A stretch of 64,000 nt of DNA, taken from assembly GCA_934699135.1 (NCBI GenBank), contig CAKUVM010000003.1:1-64000 (forward strand), read 5' to 3'. The stretch is from an uncultured Bacteroidales bacterium. GTDB taxonomy: Bacteria; Bacteroidota; Bacteroidia; Bacteroidales; Marinilabiliaceae. The notes beneath the pieces are model-generated. The model was given only the letters and a program-made list of their open reading frames with translations. It was not told where the DNA came from and searched no databases. Of this stretch, positions 39,079 through 47,473 are shown piece by piece. A program made the position numbers and the translations under genes. Numbering within the stretch: the stretch's first letter is position 1; each line of letters begins with the position of its first letter.

Positions 39079-39573
39079 TTAAAGTTTAAGCTCGTCCCAA
39101 TCGGTATCCGACACTCTGGTCAACGGGTCCAGGAATCTGTTCAGCACCCTGCTCCAATCTGCCTTTTCAGCCACAATCTCACCATTTTCAAGACGGCTGT
39201 AGCGTATCCACTCGTTTTTTTGATAATTGAAGATGAAGCCTTCTTCCATTGTCGGCTCAAAGTTAAACGCCTTCATTATGGCTTTCGCCGCATAGCCCAC
39301 GTTGCGAGGAGAGCGAGCCACCTCCACAACCAACAGTAAGTCTTCCAACTCAAGTTTCCCTGCGTTCCAGCGACTCCTGCGCCACAGTGAGACGTCTGGC
39401 TCAACGTGGCCAGAGCCATTGGGGTCTTTCACAGAGACTTCATTTTGGACGTTTTTGGCATATTTCTTAGGCAACCGAGACGTTATACCCTCCAAAACCA
39501 TGCGGAAGAAGGCATTATGCTCGGTCGTGTTGTTGGCCATTCCAAGGCCACGTCTCATCGCGTTGTTTGTCAT
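39079..39573 (-). CDS. Uma2-like PD-(D/E)XK-fold protein
   Basis: Protein of 164 aa (or 153 aa from the ATG at 39540). A central HVEPDVSLWRR...LEDLLLVVEVARSPRN pattern gives the PD and (E)VEV active-site elements of the Uma2/DUF820 restriction-endonuclease-like family, whose members are mostly uncharacterised. The Lys of the usual motif is not obvious. Stands alone, on the minus strand. Confidence 0.55.
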   Translation of the reverse strand: MTNNAMRRGLGMANNTTEHNAFFRMVLEGITSRLPKKYAKNVQNEVSVKDPNGSGHVEPDVSLWRRSRWNAGKLELEDLLLVVEVARSPRNVGYAAKAIMKAFNFEPTMEEGFIFNYQKNEWIRYSRLENGEIVAEKADWSRVLNRFLDPLTRVSDTDWDELKL

Positions 39574-39677
39574 AGCTGTTTCTTTAACGTGTTCATTGCG
39601 TCCACAGCAAAAATGATGCCATGTCAGTCTGACTAATTTGAGCTACCGACTACGCAATTTATCGTTATCTTGGCCTC

Positions 39678-40568
39678 ATGATTCGTACGGTGCGAGACAT
39701 AAGGAGTTGGGGCAAGCCCGTCGTCGCAGTTTTCTGCATCGTGTGCCTCGTTGTCTTCATTCGCAATCTTTCAGTCTCGTGGAATGATGTGTCAGCGTCC
39801 ATCTCCTCTTTTCTTCGCAGGCCGTGGCTCGTGACTGTGGAGGTAGCGCTTATGATCCTCAACATAGGTGTGGAGAGCGCGCGGTGGAGGTGCGTGCGTC
39901 GCGCCTTCACTCAAGGCTCTTGGGCCGACGACGTGAAGGCCTCGTTGCGTGGGGTCAGCCTAGGGAACGTCACTCCTGGCAATGTGGGTGAGCACGTGGG
40001 GCGGGCGTCGTCTTATTCAGAACACGGCAAGGCAGGAGCGGCCAGCGTCTTGTCCAGCGTCTTGCAGACGGCCGTCATCGCTCTGATGGGCGGGGCAGCG
40101 TCATTAGGTTTGGCGAGGGCCGATGGCGGACACACTGTCGCCATTGTCGGACTTTGCGTATTTATCGTCCTTGTCTTCCTCATCATTCTTTGCGGAAGGT
40201 CGCCGCTCCGCAAGTTGGGGGTGAGGGTCAGATGGAGCGGAGGGCTATGCGCAGCCGCCTTTGTCAACGTCTTGAAGGTATGCGTTTTTTCATTTCAGTT
40301 CGCCATCTTGTTAAGCGGGGGGGCGTGGCCGTCGCTGATTCTTTTCCAGTCAACTTTGCTCTATTATTTTCTCATCACCGTCATTCCCAGGGTCAACCTC
40401 ATAGACGTTGGTGTCAAGGGGGGGGTGGCCGGTTGGGTTTTCGGGTGCGGGTTGTGTTCCGCGGCCGCCGTCAATGCGGCAGTCATTTTCATTTGGGTTT
40501 TAAACATAGTCCTGCCGTCCATTGCCGGTTTCGCCACTTTCCTCATTCGGCGAAAAGCCTCTCAATGA
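39678..40568 (+). CDS. Lysylphosphatidylglycerol synthase TM-region family protein
   Basis: Integral membrane protein of 296 aa with about seven helices, of the LPG_synthase_TM (UPF0104/DUF flippase-like) family. ESARWRCVRRAF and the SLGNVTPGNVGEHVGRASSY block with conserved Gly/Pro residues are family-typical. The soluble lysyl-transferase domain is absent, so it is not a complete MprF; it probably moves or handles a lipid-linked compound. Its last 26 bp overlap the converging hemW. Confidence 0.75.
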   Translation: MIRTVRDIRSWGKPVVAVFCIVCLVVFIRNLSVSWNDVSASISSFLRRPWLVTVEVALMILNIGVESARWRCVRRAFTQGSWADDVKASLRGVSLGNVTPGNVGEHVGRASSYSEHGKAGAASVLSSVLQTAVIALMGGAASLGLARADGGHTVAIVGLCVFIVLVFLIILCGRSPLRKLGVRVRWSGGLCAAAFVNVLKVCVFSFQFAILLSGGAWPSLILFQSTLLYYFLITVIPRVNLIDVGVKGGVAGWVFGCGLCSAAAVNAAVIFIWVLNIVLPSIAGFATFLIRRKASQ

Positions 40569-41670
40569 TCCCGTCAGAGACGAACCACCGCTTTTCAGGG
40601 ATTCGAAGCCTACCTCCTTTCATCCGTTCCAAGTTTCCGACAGCAATCTCATTCTCTGATTTCCGATCAAAAAAATCTCTCATATCGGTCGGGATTTCAT
40701 CAGCAGCCAGCCCTCTGCTAGTTCGCAGACGGAGCATCACCGTCTCGTCATACACGTCTTTTGCCGACAGAATCTCCCGAAACGCCTTTCGTCTTCCGCC
40801 AGAACGGACGTATTCCGCCACGTCAGAGACGTTCGTCTCCCTAATTCCGCCATAATAGGACGATGCCGCCGGGCCAAAGCCCCAATACGGGGTGCCGCTC
40901 CAATATGATGAATTATGCCTCGCCTCACGGCCGGGTTTCGCGTAATTAGATATTTCATAATGACAATAGCCCGCCGACGCCATCACCTCCGTAAGTTTTT
41001 GATATTGGTCTGCCACCGCGTCGTCTCGCAGCGGGAGAAGGCTGCCATCCGCCACCATTCGAGAAAAACGACTGCCGCTCTCGTAACTCAGAGCATAGGC
41101 CGACAGATGCTCCGCGCCAAGATCAACGAAGCGGCGAAAGTCAGTTTCCGCGTCATACCCATTCAGTTTCGGAAGCCCAAAGATGCAATCCACACTTATG
41201 TTAGTGATTCCCGCTCTCCTCAAAGAGTCAATGGATCTTGTCACCTTATCGGCAGTATGCCTCCGCCCAAGGAATCGCAACATATCATCTTGCAAGCTCT
41301 GCGCCCCCATACTCACCCTGTCAACGCCCGCAGCCGCCATGACGCCCGGCAGCTCGTCACTGACGTCATCGGGGTTGCACTCAACAGTGAATTCCACCAC
41401 GGCACTCAAATCCAGCCGCTCACTGACAATTTCAAGCAGCTTTTCAACACCTTTCGCCCCAAAAACAGAGGGGGTTCCACCACCCACGTACACCGTCTTC
41501 GGGCGCAAGCCCGCAATGGGCGAATTAGCAATTTCCTCCGACAGTGTCCTCAAATAATCATCCGCAAGTGATAAATCCGTCACTCGGCAAAAATCGCAAT
41601 AGCCACATTTCGACTTACAAAACGGCACGTGTATATAAATCCCAAACGAAGATTGTTCCACGTGAAACAT
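40543..41670 (-). CDS. Radical SAM haem chaperone HemW (HemN-like)
   Basis: Radical SAM protein of 375 aa. The cluster motif is in IYIHVPFCKSKCGYCDFC (CxxxCxxC). VYVGGGTPSVFGAKGVEKL and VSMGAQSLQDDMLRFLGR are typical of HemW, a haem-transfer protein often annotated as coproporphyrinogen dehydrogenase; the Cys-rich N-terminus of true HemN is absent. I use the ATG at 41670 (MFHVEQSSFG); an ATG at 41706 is possible. The start codon and next five codons coincide with a parS sequence. Lies at the left edge of the proposed replication origin. Confidence 0.9.
   Translation of the reverse strand: MFHVEQSSFGIYIHVPFCKSKCGYCDFCRVTDLSLADDYLRTLSEEIANSPIAGLRPKTVYVGGGTPSVFGAKGVEKLLEIVSERLDLSAVVEFTVECNPDDVSDELPGVMAAAGVDRVSMGAQSLQDDMLRFLGRRHTADKVTRSIDSLRRAGITNISVDCIFGLPKLNGYDAETDFRRFVDLGAEHLSAYALSYESGSRFSRMVADGSLLPLRDDAVADQYQKLTEVMASAGYCHYEISNYAKPGREARHNSSYWSGTPYWGFGPAASSYYGGIRETNVSDVAEYVRSGGRRKAFREILSAKDVYDETVMLRLRTSRGLAADEIPTDMRDFFDRKSENEIAVGNLERMKGGRLRIPEKRWFVSDGIIERLFAE
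41654..41669. promoter_or_regulatory. parS-type ParB binding site
   Basis: TGTTCCACGTGAAACA matches the chromosomal parS consensus TGTTTCACGTGAAACA at 15 of 16 positions. ParB sites cluster around oriC in most bacteria. It lies inside the first codons of hemW. Confidence 0.8.
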
Positions 41671-41696
41671 TTGATTTTCAATACTTTCAGTTAGCA

Positions 41697-41716
41697 TTAT
41701 CAACAAGTTATCAACA
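41697..41716. promoter_or_regulatory. Two helically phased DnaA-box-like sites
   Basis: TTATCAACA at 41697-41705 and again at 41708-41716, start-to-start distance 11 bp (one turn). Each differs from the DnaA consensus TTATCCACA at one position. A further TTATCAACG occurs near 42925. Confidence 0.55.
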
Positions 41717-41821
41717 TCGCAAGACAGGGGGGTAAGGTTGTCAATTTCAGAGTATATACTTTTAATTGATTTATAATCAATCGTTTATCTTGTTTGATCG
41801 AGCTTTGGGTTTTCCATTCAG

Positions 41822-41829
41822 CAAAGTTA
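41822..41829 (-). promoter_or_regulatory. Possible -7 box of hemW
   Basis: TAACTTTG on the minus strand, exact TAnnTTTG; leader about 145 nt, crossing the DnaA-like boxes. Confidence 0.4.
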
Positions 41830-42212
41830 TGTCATAATGGCATTTGAAAATCTTCGTCAGGGAGACTCGTGTTGTCAGTTTCGAGCGTTTTTATGTTGGT
41901 TTAGGGCGCGATTTGGTGTCAGCCAACGATTCGTTATTTGTGCATTTTCAAGGCGGTATCCGTTGTCGTCAGTTTCACCCGTCGTTTTCAACCCGCAGCT
42001 TGACAACAATCAGGCGTTTGCCAACAGCCTGATTTTGTTGTCAGGCTATGTCGGCAGAGTTGCCAACAACTGACAGGCCAGCTGTTAGTGTGCTGATTGT
42101 CAGATGGCGGCATATTCTGCGTTATGATTTTTTTGTTTGCAAGCCTGCTAAGCTTGTTTGTCTCTTTTGGGTAGGGGATACGTCAATGAGCTCTACTGAC
42201 CAGTTTGACAAG

Positions 42213-42264
42213 CTATATATATTATTATCCTTATAAAGAGATAATTAGGATATTATATAATAAA
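42213..42264 (+). repeat. AT-rich 52-bp repeat, copy 1
   Basis: From CTATATATATTATTATCC to TATTATATAATAAA, only about 12% GC. Aligns over its whole length with copy 2, with the last 19 bp (TAGGATATTATATAATAAA) identical. Preceded by CTGACC. Candidate DNA-unwinding element. Confidence 0.8.
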
Positions 42265-42757
42265 CGGCGTCCATATCTTAGCAAGTAGGTTGTATAGTGT
42301 CACTTTTGTGGCTGTCAGGCGTAGAGCTTGCGGCGGTCACGTTGTGTGTCTTGCCGTTTGTCCGAAGGTTATGTTTCAACTATTGCCCGCTTTAAGCTCC
42401 ACACGTAAATGCTAGTGTTCAATAACCCTCATTTTCATGTCAGTTATGCGTGTTTCAGGTGTCCACGGCGCGTTTAATTGTCAGGGCCCGCATGTCAGCG
42501 GATGCCTCGCTGTCAATATTGGCGTATGTTATCAAATCTCCACTGACATTCTTCTTTGCATAGCTGACATCGGCGGGCAGCCTGTCAATTACGGTCTTAT
42601 GCGTTGCCGACACCCAACAGTTGCTTTGTTAATCATCTGAAAGCAAATCAGTTGAGCTGTCAGTCACAGGCAGTCAGCTTGTCGGTATCTAGTTCGGCTG
42701 TTTGGCCTATGTTGGGCAAGAACCCGGATGACAGCGACAACTGACATGACTGACCGA

Positions 42758-42809
42758 CTATATATATTTATATTCTTAAATAGAGGTAAGTAGGATATTA
42801 TATAATAAA
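42758..42809 (+). repeat. AT-rich 52-bp repeat, copy 2
   Basis: Second copy, 545 bp from the first, same orientation, again preceded by CTGAC motifs (CTGACATGACTGACC). Confidence 0.8.
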
Positions 42810-42868
42810 GCCAGTCTATGGCCATTTGCCATATGCCGAATATTGGCGGTCGCAAGCAATAATTTTCT

Positions 42869-42876
42869 TAGTTTTG
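42869..42876 (+). promoter_or_regulatory. Possible -7 box of nadA
   Basis: TAGTTTTG, exact TAnnTTTG; leader about 115 nt to the ATG at 42997. Confidence 0.45.
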
Positions 42877-42996
42877 TAGGTTGTGTCGTTATGCTTCGTG
42901 TAGAATGGGGCTTACGGCATTTTTATCAACGAAAACTAAGTTTTAGGCGACACGTCTCGGTCTGGGCGGTTGCCGCATGGCAATATTTTTTCATAT

Positions 42997-43998
42997 ATGG
43001 CATTGAGCGTTAAGAAAGAATGGGCAGAGAAAGGCTATGTTGACGAGGAGATTCCTCAGGATCTTGACCTTGTTGGCGAGATTAAGCGCCTAAAAGAGCA
43101 GAAGAACGCCGTCTTGATGGCTCACTATTACCAGCAAGGTGACATTCAGGACATTGCCGACATAATAGGCGATAGCCTCGCACTGGCGCAGAAGGCTGTG
43201 GGCGTAAAGGCGGACGTCATACTCTTGGCCGGAGTGCACTTTATGGGCGAGACGGTCAAAATCCTCAACCCGGAGAAGAAAGTGCTGATCCCGGACTTTA
43301 ATGCCGGCTGCTCATTGGCAGACAGCTGCCAGCCGGCCGATTTCGCTAGGTTTCTGGCTCAGCACCCCGATCATAAGGTGATAAGCTACGTCAACACCTC
43401 GGCCGAGATAAAGGCCATGACGGATGTCGTGGTGACAAGCACCAATGCTCTACAAATCGTAAGCTCTTTCCCCGCCGACGCCAAACTAATATTTGGCCCC
43501 GACCGAAACTTAGGCTCCTACATCAACGCCCAGACGGGACGGCATATGCTGCTGTGGGATGGCGCTTGCCATGTCCACGAGCAGTTCAGCCTTGAAAAAA
43601 TAATTGAGCTCAAAAAGCAGTTTCCCGACGCGGAGCTCATAGCCCATCCGGAGTGCAAGCACCAGATTATCGTCCTGGCAGATTTTGTCGGCTCCACGGC
43701 CGCGCTTCTCAGCCACATTGGCAAGAGCAGGGCAAGAAGGTTCATCGTGGCCACCGAGAGCGGAATCCTCCATCAGATGCAGAAGAGCTACCCCGACAGG
43801 GAGCTCATACCTGCCCCGCCGATGGACTCCACTTGTGGTTGTAACAACTGCAACTATATGAAGCTCAACACGCTGAAAAAGATTTACCTCACCCTCAAGT
43901 ATGAGTGGCCGGTGGTGAGTGTGGACCCAGAAGTGGCCAGGAAGGCCCGCAGGCCCATTGACGCCATGCTTGAGCTCTCTAAAAACTTTGCCAAGTAG
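42997..43998 (+). CDS. Quinolinate synthase NadA
   Basis: Iron-sulfur enzyme of NAD biosynthesis that condenses iminoaspartate with dihydroxyacetone phosphate. 333 aa. The three cluster ligands are in NAGCSLADSC, AHPECKHQII and DSTCGCNNCNYMKLNTL. LMAHYYQQGDIQDIADIIGD is the family start. I use the ATG at 42997 (MALSVKKEW); the frame is open from a TTG at 42970. First gene to the right of the proposed origin. No nadB or nadC nearby. Confidence 0.96.
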   Translation: MALSVKKEWAEKGYVDEEIPQDLDLVGEIKRLKEQKNAVLMAHYYQQGDIQDIADIIGDSLALAQKAVGVKADVILLAGVHFMGETVKILNPEKKVLIPDFNAGCSLADSCQPADFARFLAQHPDHKVISYVNTSAEIKAMTDVVVTSTNALQIVSSFPADAKLIFGPDRNLGSYINAQTGRHMLLWDGACHVHEQFSLEKIIELKKQFPDAELIAHPECKHQIIVLADFVGSTAALLSHIGKSRARRFIVATESGILHQMQKSYPDRELIPAPPMDSTCGCNNCNYMKLNTLKKIYLTLKYEWPVVSVDPEVARKARRPIDAMLELSKNFAK

Positions 43999-44042
43999 GC
44001 AAAGCCTTTCGCCCCTTAATCCAGCAAAAATTCCAAGTTAAG

Positions 44043-44423
44043 ATGAGTAGAATTCTATTGGTCGAAGACAACAAGCTCAGCCAAAAGATGATGTTCTACA
44101 CGCTCAAGCGCGTCGGCCTAAGCACTGACATGGCAGACGATGGCAAAATGGCAATAGACATGGCCAAGAGCTTGCAATATGACCTCATTTTGATGGACAT
44201 TATGATGCCTGAATACGACGGCTACGAGGCCACGCGCATAATCCGCCGGCATGAAGCAGAAGATGGCTCCAAGAGGGCCTTCATTGTCGGCCTGACTAGC
44301 AACGTCTATGACGGCGAGAGAGCCAAGTGCATTGAAGCGGGAATGGACGAATATTTGCCAAAACCCTTTGACGTGGATCGCTTCATGGATATGATGAGGC
44401 AATATAACGTCATAAGCGTCTGA
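44043..44423 (+). CDS. CheY-like single-domain response regulator
   Basis: Receiver domain only, 126 aa. Acid pocket in [10 protein letters not shown], phospho-acceptor Asp in [13 protein letters not shown], Thr in IVGLTSN, Lys in [11 protein letters not shown]. No output domain, and no kinase nearby. It may serve a phosphorelay or, with the distant orphan MCP, a chemosensory path; either is speculation. Follows nadA by 44 bp. Confidence 0.9.
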   Translation: MSRILLVEDNKLSQKMMFYTLKRVGLSTDMADDGKMAIDMAKSLQYDLILMDIMMPEYDGYEATRIIRRHEAEDGSKRAFIVGLTSNVYDGERAKCIEAGMDEYLPKPFDVDRFMDMMRQYNVISV

Positions 44424-44458
44424 CTCTCCGCCATCTTAAAGAGAATACTGACAGCATA

Positions 44459-45511
44459 TTGGAAGACATTGACATACGCAGGGAGGCATCTCCCGACAAG
44501 GAGTTGGACAAAAAACTGCGCCCTCTGACCTTTGACGACTTCACCGGTCAGAGCGGAGTGGTGGGCAACCTGCGCATCTTCGTGGCGGCCGCAAAGATGC
44601 GCGGAGAGCCTCTTGACCACACCCTCCTCTACGGCCCGCCTGGCCTGGGCAAGACAACCCTCTCCAACATCATTGCCAACCAGCTTGGCGTCAGTATGAA
44701 GACCACCAGTGGGCCCGTAATTGACAAACCGGGCGATTTGGCGGGCCTGCTCACCTCCCTGGAACCCAATGACGTGCTGTTCATTGACGAGATCCACAGG
44801 CTCAGCCCCGTGGTGGAGGAGTATCTCTACTCCGCAATGGAAGACTTCAAGATTGACATCATAATAGACAAAGGGCCGGGCGCGCGCACCATACAGATAG
44901 ATCTCAACCCCTTCACCCTCGTCGGCGCCACCACGCGCAGCGGACTGCTCACCAGCCCGTTGAGGGCGCGGTTTGGGATAAAGTGCCATCTGGAATACTA
45001 TGACTCGGCGCTTGTTGCCAAGATCGTGCGTCGCTCCGCCGGAATCTTGGGAGTGAGGATTGATGATGAGTCTTGCGAGGCCATAGCGTTGCGCAGCCGA
45101 GGCACGCCGCGAATTGCCAACGCGCTGCTGCGCAGGGTGAGGGACTTTGCGCAGGTGGTGGGAGACGGGCACATAGACAAAAAGATAACAGCCACGAGCC
45201 TCAACGCCCTCAATATAGACGGCTTGGGACTCGATGAGATGGACATGAAGATTCTCCTCACCATAATTGACAAATTTGGTGGCGGGCCAGTGGGCGTCTC
45301 CACCATAGCCACTGCAATTGGCGAGGATGCTGGCACGGTGGAGGACGTCTACGAGCCATATCTCATCCAGAGCGGCTTCATCAAGCGCACGCCCAGAGGA
45401 CGCGTGGCGACGCGGCTCGCCTATGCCCACACAGGGCGAGCGGGCTACAAGCCCGAATCTCCAACTCTCTTCTCATTTCAAAATTTAAACGGGGTTGATG
45501 GCGGCGAATAA
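44459..45511 (+). CDS. Holliday junction branch-migration ATPase RuvB
   Basis: AAA+ hexameric motor of the RuvABC resolvasome, 350 aa. Walker A in [15 protein letters not shown], Walker B in [20 protein letters not shown], sensor [18 protein letters not shown], and a C-terminal winged helix ([17 protein letters not shown]). It starts with TTG ([10 protein letters not shown]), 35 bp after the response regulator. No ATG lies at a suitable place. Confidence 0.96.
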   Translation: MEDIDIRREASPDKELDKKLRPLTFDDFTGQSGVVGNLRIFVAAAKMRGEPLDHTLLYGPPGLGKTTLSNIIANQLGVSMKTTSGPVIDKPGDLAGLLTSLEPNDVLFIDEIHRLSPVVEEYLYSAMEDFKIDIIIDKGPGARTIQIDLNPFTLVGATTRSGLLTSPLRARFGIKCHLEYYDSALVAKIVRRSAGILGVRIDDESCEAIALRSRGTPRIANALLRRVRDFAQVVGDGHIDKKITATSLNALNIDGLGLDEMDMKILLTIIDKFGGGPVGVSTIATAIGEDAGTVEDVYEPYLIQSGFIKRTPRGRVATRLAYAHTGRAGYKPESPTLFSFQNLNGVDGGE

Positions 45512-45544
45512 GCCTGTCATGAACTTTCATCATATTGCTTCGCA

Positions 45545-47011
45545 ATGGGCAAGCTAAAAACATTGGCATCTGACACGGTGGTCTATGGAGCCAGCACCAT
45601 TCTGAGCCGCCTCATAGGTTGGCTCATGATGCCGCTCTACGTAAGGGTGGTCTCGCAGACGGTCTACGGCACATTCTCCTACGTCTACAGCTGGATTGCC
45701 ATTTTCCTCGTTGTGGTGACACTCGGTTTCGAGACGGGCTACTTCCGTTTCGCCACCGATGACAACCGAGACCGACTCCTTGGAACACTCTCCCGCGCCG
45801 TGGGCCTCCTCGGCCTTTTGGGCGTGCTTGCCTGCGCCTTCTTCCCGTCGGCCTGTTGCGCTGCGCTAGACTTCGACTTTGGCCCGCAGAGTGGCGTATA
45901 TTTGGTCATCATGGCCGGAATAGTGTTGCTAGACTCTTACAACGCCATCTTCTTCGCCGAGCTTCGCTACCTTCGCAAATCATTGGTCTACGCTCTGTTG
46001 CGCCTAGGGCAAGTCCTGATCAACGTCTTGCTCACCGTCGTTTTCCTCTTTTGGCTGCGCCATCGGGGCGGTTTTTGGTCGGGCGTTGACGACATCACGT
46101 ACATGATGCTTGCCAACTTGGCCGGCTCGCTCTTCTCAACTGTCTATTTCTTGCCCCGCATTGCCTCCGTCATATCGCAAAACGACAAAGCATTGCTCCG
46201 TAAGGCTCTGATATACAGCTTGCCACTTGTGGGTATGGGATTCTTTGGACAGGCGAATACTAACATTGAGAAGATTCTCATTAAGCACCTTGACCCAAGC
46301 GCGGATCCCTTGGCTTCGCTTGGCGTGTATGCGGCTTGCTACAAGATTGGCGTCTTGATGTCCATCTTCACGCAGAGTTTCCGTATGGCTTTTGAGCCCT
46401 TCTTCTTCAAGGAGAATAAAGACAAGTCCAAGACCGACATCTATGGCCCTGCCCTCAAGTGGTTCGTCTACTTTGGGTTGCTCATCTTCGCGGCTGTCAT
46501 GCTGGCCATGCCGCTCTTGCGTCTCTTCTTGCCTCAGAGCTACTATGACGGCACCGCCATCATACCCTGGATTCTCATCGGCCAGCTTTTCTTTGGTGTC
46601 TACTACTCCATGTCGCTTTGGTATAAGCTAACCGACCGCACCTATTGGGGCATCGTTATGAGCGCCATAGGCTTGGCCGTCAACACTGGGCTCAACTTCG
46701 TCCTCATTCCGAGGATGGGATATATGGGCGCGGCCATATCCACCTTCGTGGGCTATGCCGTCATGATGCTCACGTCATATTTCCTTGGCCAGAGATATTT
46801 TCCAGTGGCTTATCCTGTTGGCAGACTTCTGGCGGTCGGCGTCAGCGTTGTGGGCATTGTGTCGCTCTCGGTGTGGCTCACCAAGGCTTTCGCCCCGGGT
46901 TTGTGGGTTCTCACAGGCTTGGTGGCCTTCGCCGTCATATTGGCGCTTATGGCCCGCGTTGAGCAGATAAGCCCAAGGTTCATCATTAACAAGATATTGC
47001 CCAGAAAATGA
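45545..47011 (+). CDS. Oligosaccharide flippase family protein (MATE/MOP superfamily)
   Basis: Membrane protein of 488 aa with about 14 helices, of the polysaccharide-biosynthesis flippase family. Start [21 protein letters not shown]-terminal polysaccharide-synthesis domain ([20 protein letters not shown]). Sits between ruvB and dut, a housekeeping rather than capsule context, so its cargo may be a general envelope precursor. It overlaps dut by four bases. Confidence 0.88.
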   Translation: MGKLKTLASDTVVYGASTILSRLIGWLMMPLYVRVVSQTVYGTFSYVYSWIAIFLVVVTLGFETGYFRFATDDNRDRLLGTLSRAVGLLGLLGVLACAFFPSACCAALDFDFGPQSGVYLVIMAGIVLLDSYNAIFFAELRYLRKSLVYALLRLGQVLINVLLTVVFLFWLRHRGGFWSGVDDITYMMLANLAGSLFSTVYFLPRIASVISQNDKALLRKALIYSLPLVGMGFFGQANTNIEKILIKHLDPSADPLASLGVYAACYKIGVLMSIFTQSFRMAFEPFFFKENKDKSKTDIYGPALKWFVYFGLLIFAAVMLAMPLLRLFLPQSYYDGTAIIPWILIGQLFFGVYYSMSLWYKLTDRTYWGIVMSAIGLAVNTGLNFVLIPRMGYMGAAISTFVGYAVMMLTSYFLGQRYFPVAYPVGRLLAVGVSVVGIVSLSVWLTKAFAPGLWVLTGLVAFAVILALMARVEQISPRFIINKILPRK

Positions 47012-47454
47012 GCAAAGTGGAAGTCAAGATAGTAAACAAGAGTGGCAACCCCCTGCCGGCCTACGCCACGCCAGGGGCGGCCGGCATGGATTTGCGGGCC
47101 TCGCTAGAGGCCGACGTCACCATAATGCCACTGCGGCGCGTCATTGTGCCCACGGGAGTCTACATCCAGCTGCCAGACGGATATGAGGCGCAGATACGCC
47201 CCAGGAGCGGTTTGGCCGCCAAGAGCGGCATAACCGTGCTTAACACCCCAGGCACCATTGACTCTGACTATCGTGGCGAGATTTGCGCCATATTGGTTAA
47301 CCTCTCCGACGCGCCTTTCGTAGTGCATAACGGTGACCGCATTTGCCAAATGGTCATTGCCCGTTATGAGCGGGCGGAGCTGAAGCTCGTTGAGAGCCTT
47401 GACGATGACACGCGGCGCGGGACTGGCGGCTTCGGCCATTCGGGGCTAAAATAA
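47008..47454 (+). CDS. Deoxyuridine 5'-triphosphate nucleotidohydrolase (dUTPase)
   Basis: Hydrolyses dUTP to dUMP, keeping uracil out of DNA. 148 aa trimeric type. The five motifs are visible: [38 protein letters not shown] and the C-terminal [13 protein letters not shown] overlaps the flippase stop. Confidence 0.97.
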   Translation: MSKVEVKIVNKSGNPLPAYATPGAAGMDLRASLEADVTIMPLRRVIVPTGVYIQLPDGYEAQIRPRSGLAAKSGITVLNTPGTIDSDYRGEICAILVNLSDAPFVVHNGDRICQMVIARYERAELKLVESLDDDTRRGTGGFGHSGLK

Positions 47455-47473
47455 AGAGAAAAAAGTGCCTATC

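Larger units (their letters stand above)
41697..42960. other. Candidate chromosomal replication origin (oriC)
   Basis: A 1.2-kb non-coding, AT-rich segment between the divergent hemW and nadA. It holds two phased TTATCAACA boxes, two 52-bp AT-rich repeats suited to unwinding, and at least 13 exact copies of TGTCAG/CTGACA plus several one-base variants in both orientations. Next to it is a near-perfect parS. Gene orientation switches here: most coding sequence to the left is minus, nearly all to the right is plus for 19 kb, and mnmG, often origin-linked, lies 9 kb away. dnaA is not in the window. No convincing coding frame crosses the region. Confidence 0.65.

Noticed and set aside
41837..42640. 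Several 60-80-codon open frames in the hemW-nadA gap
   Set aside because: No shared motif or start context; they consist largely of the repeated TGTCAG hexamers.
41870..42760. TGTCAG/CTGACA array as a CRISPR or tandem repeat
   Set aside because: Units are six bases, irregularly spaced and in both orientations; no constant repeat-spacer length and no cas genes.
44306..45430. Minus-strand open frame of 374 codons opposite ruvB
   Set aside because: Antisense shadow of ruvB without motifs.
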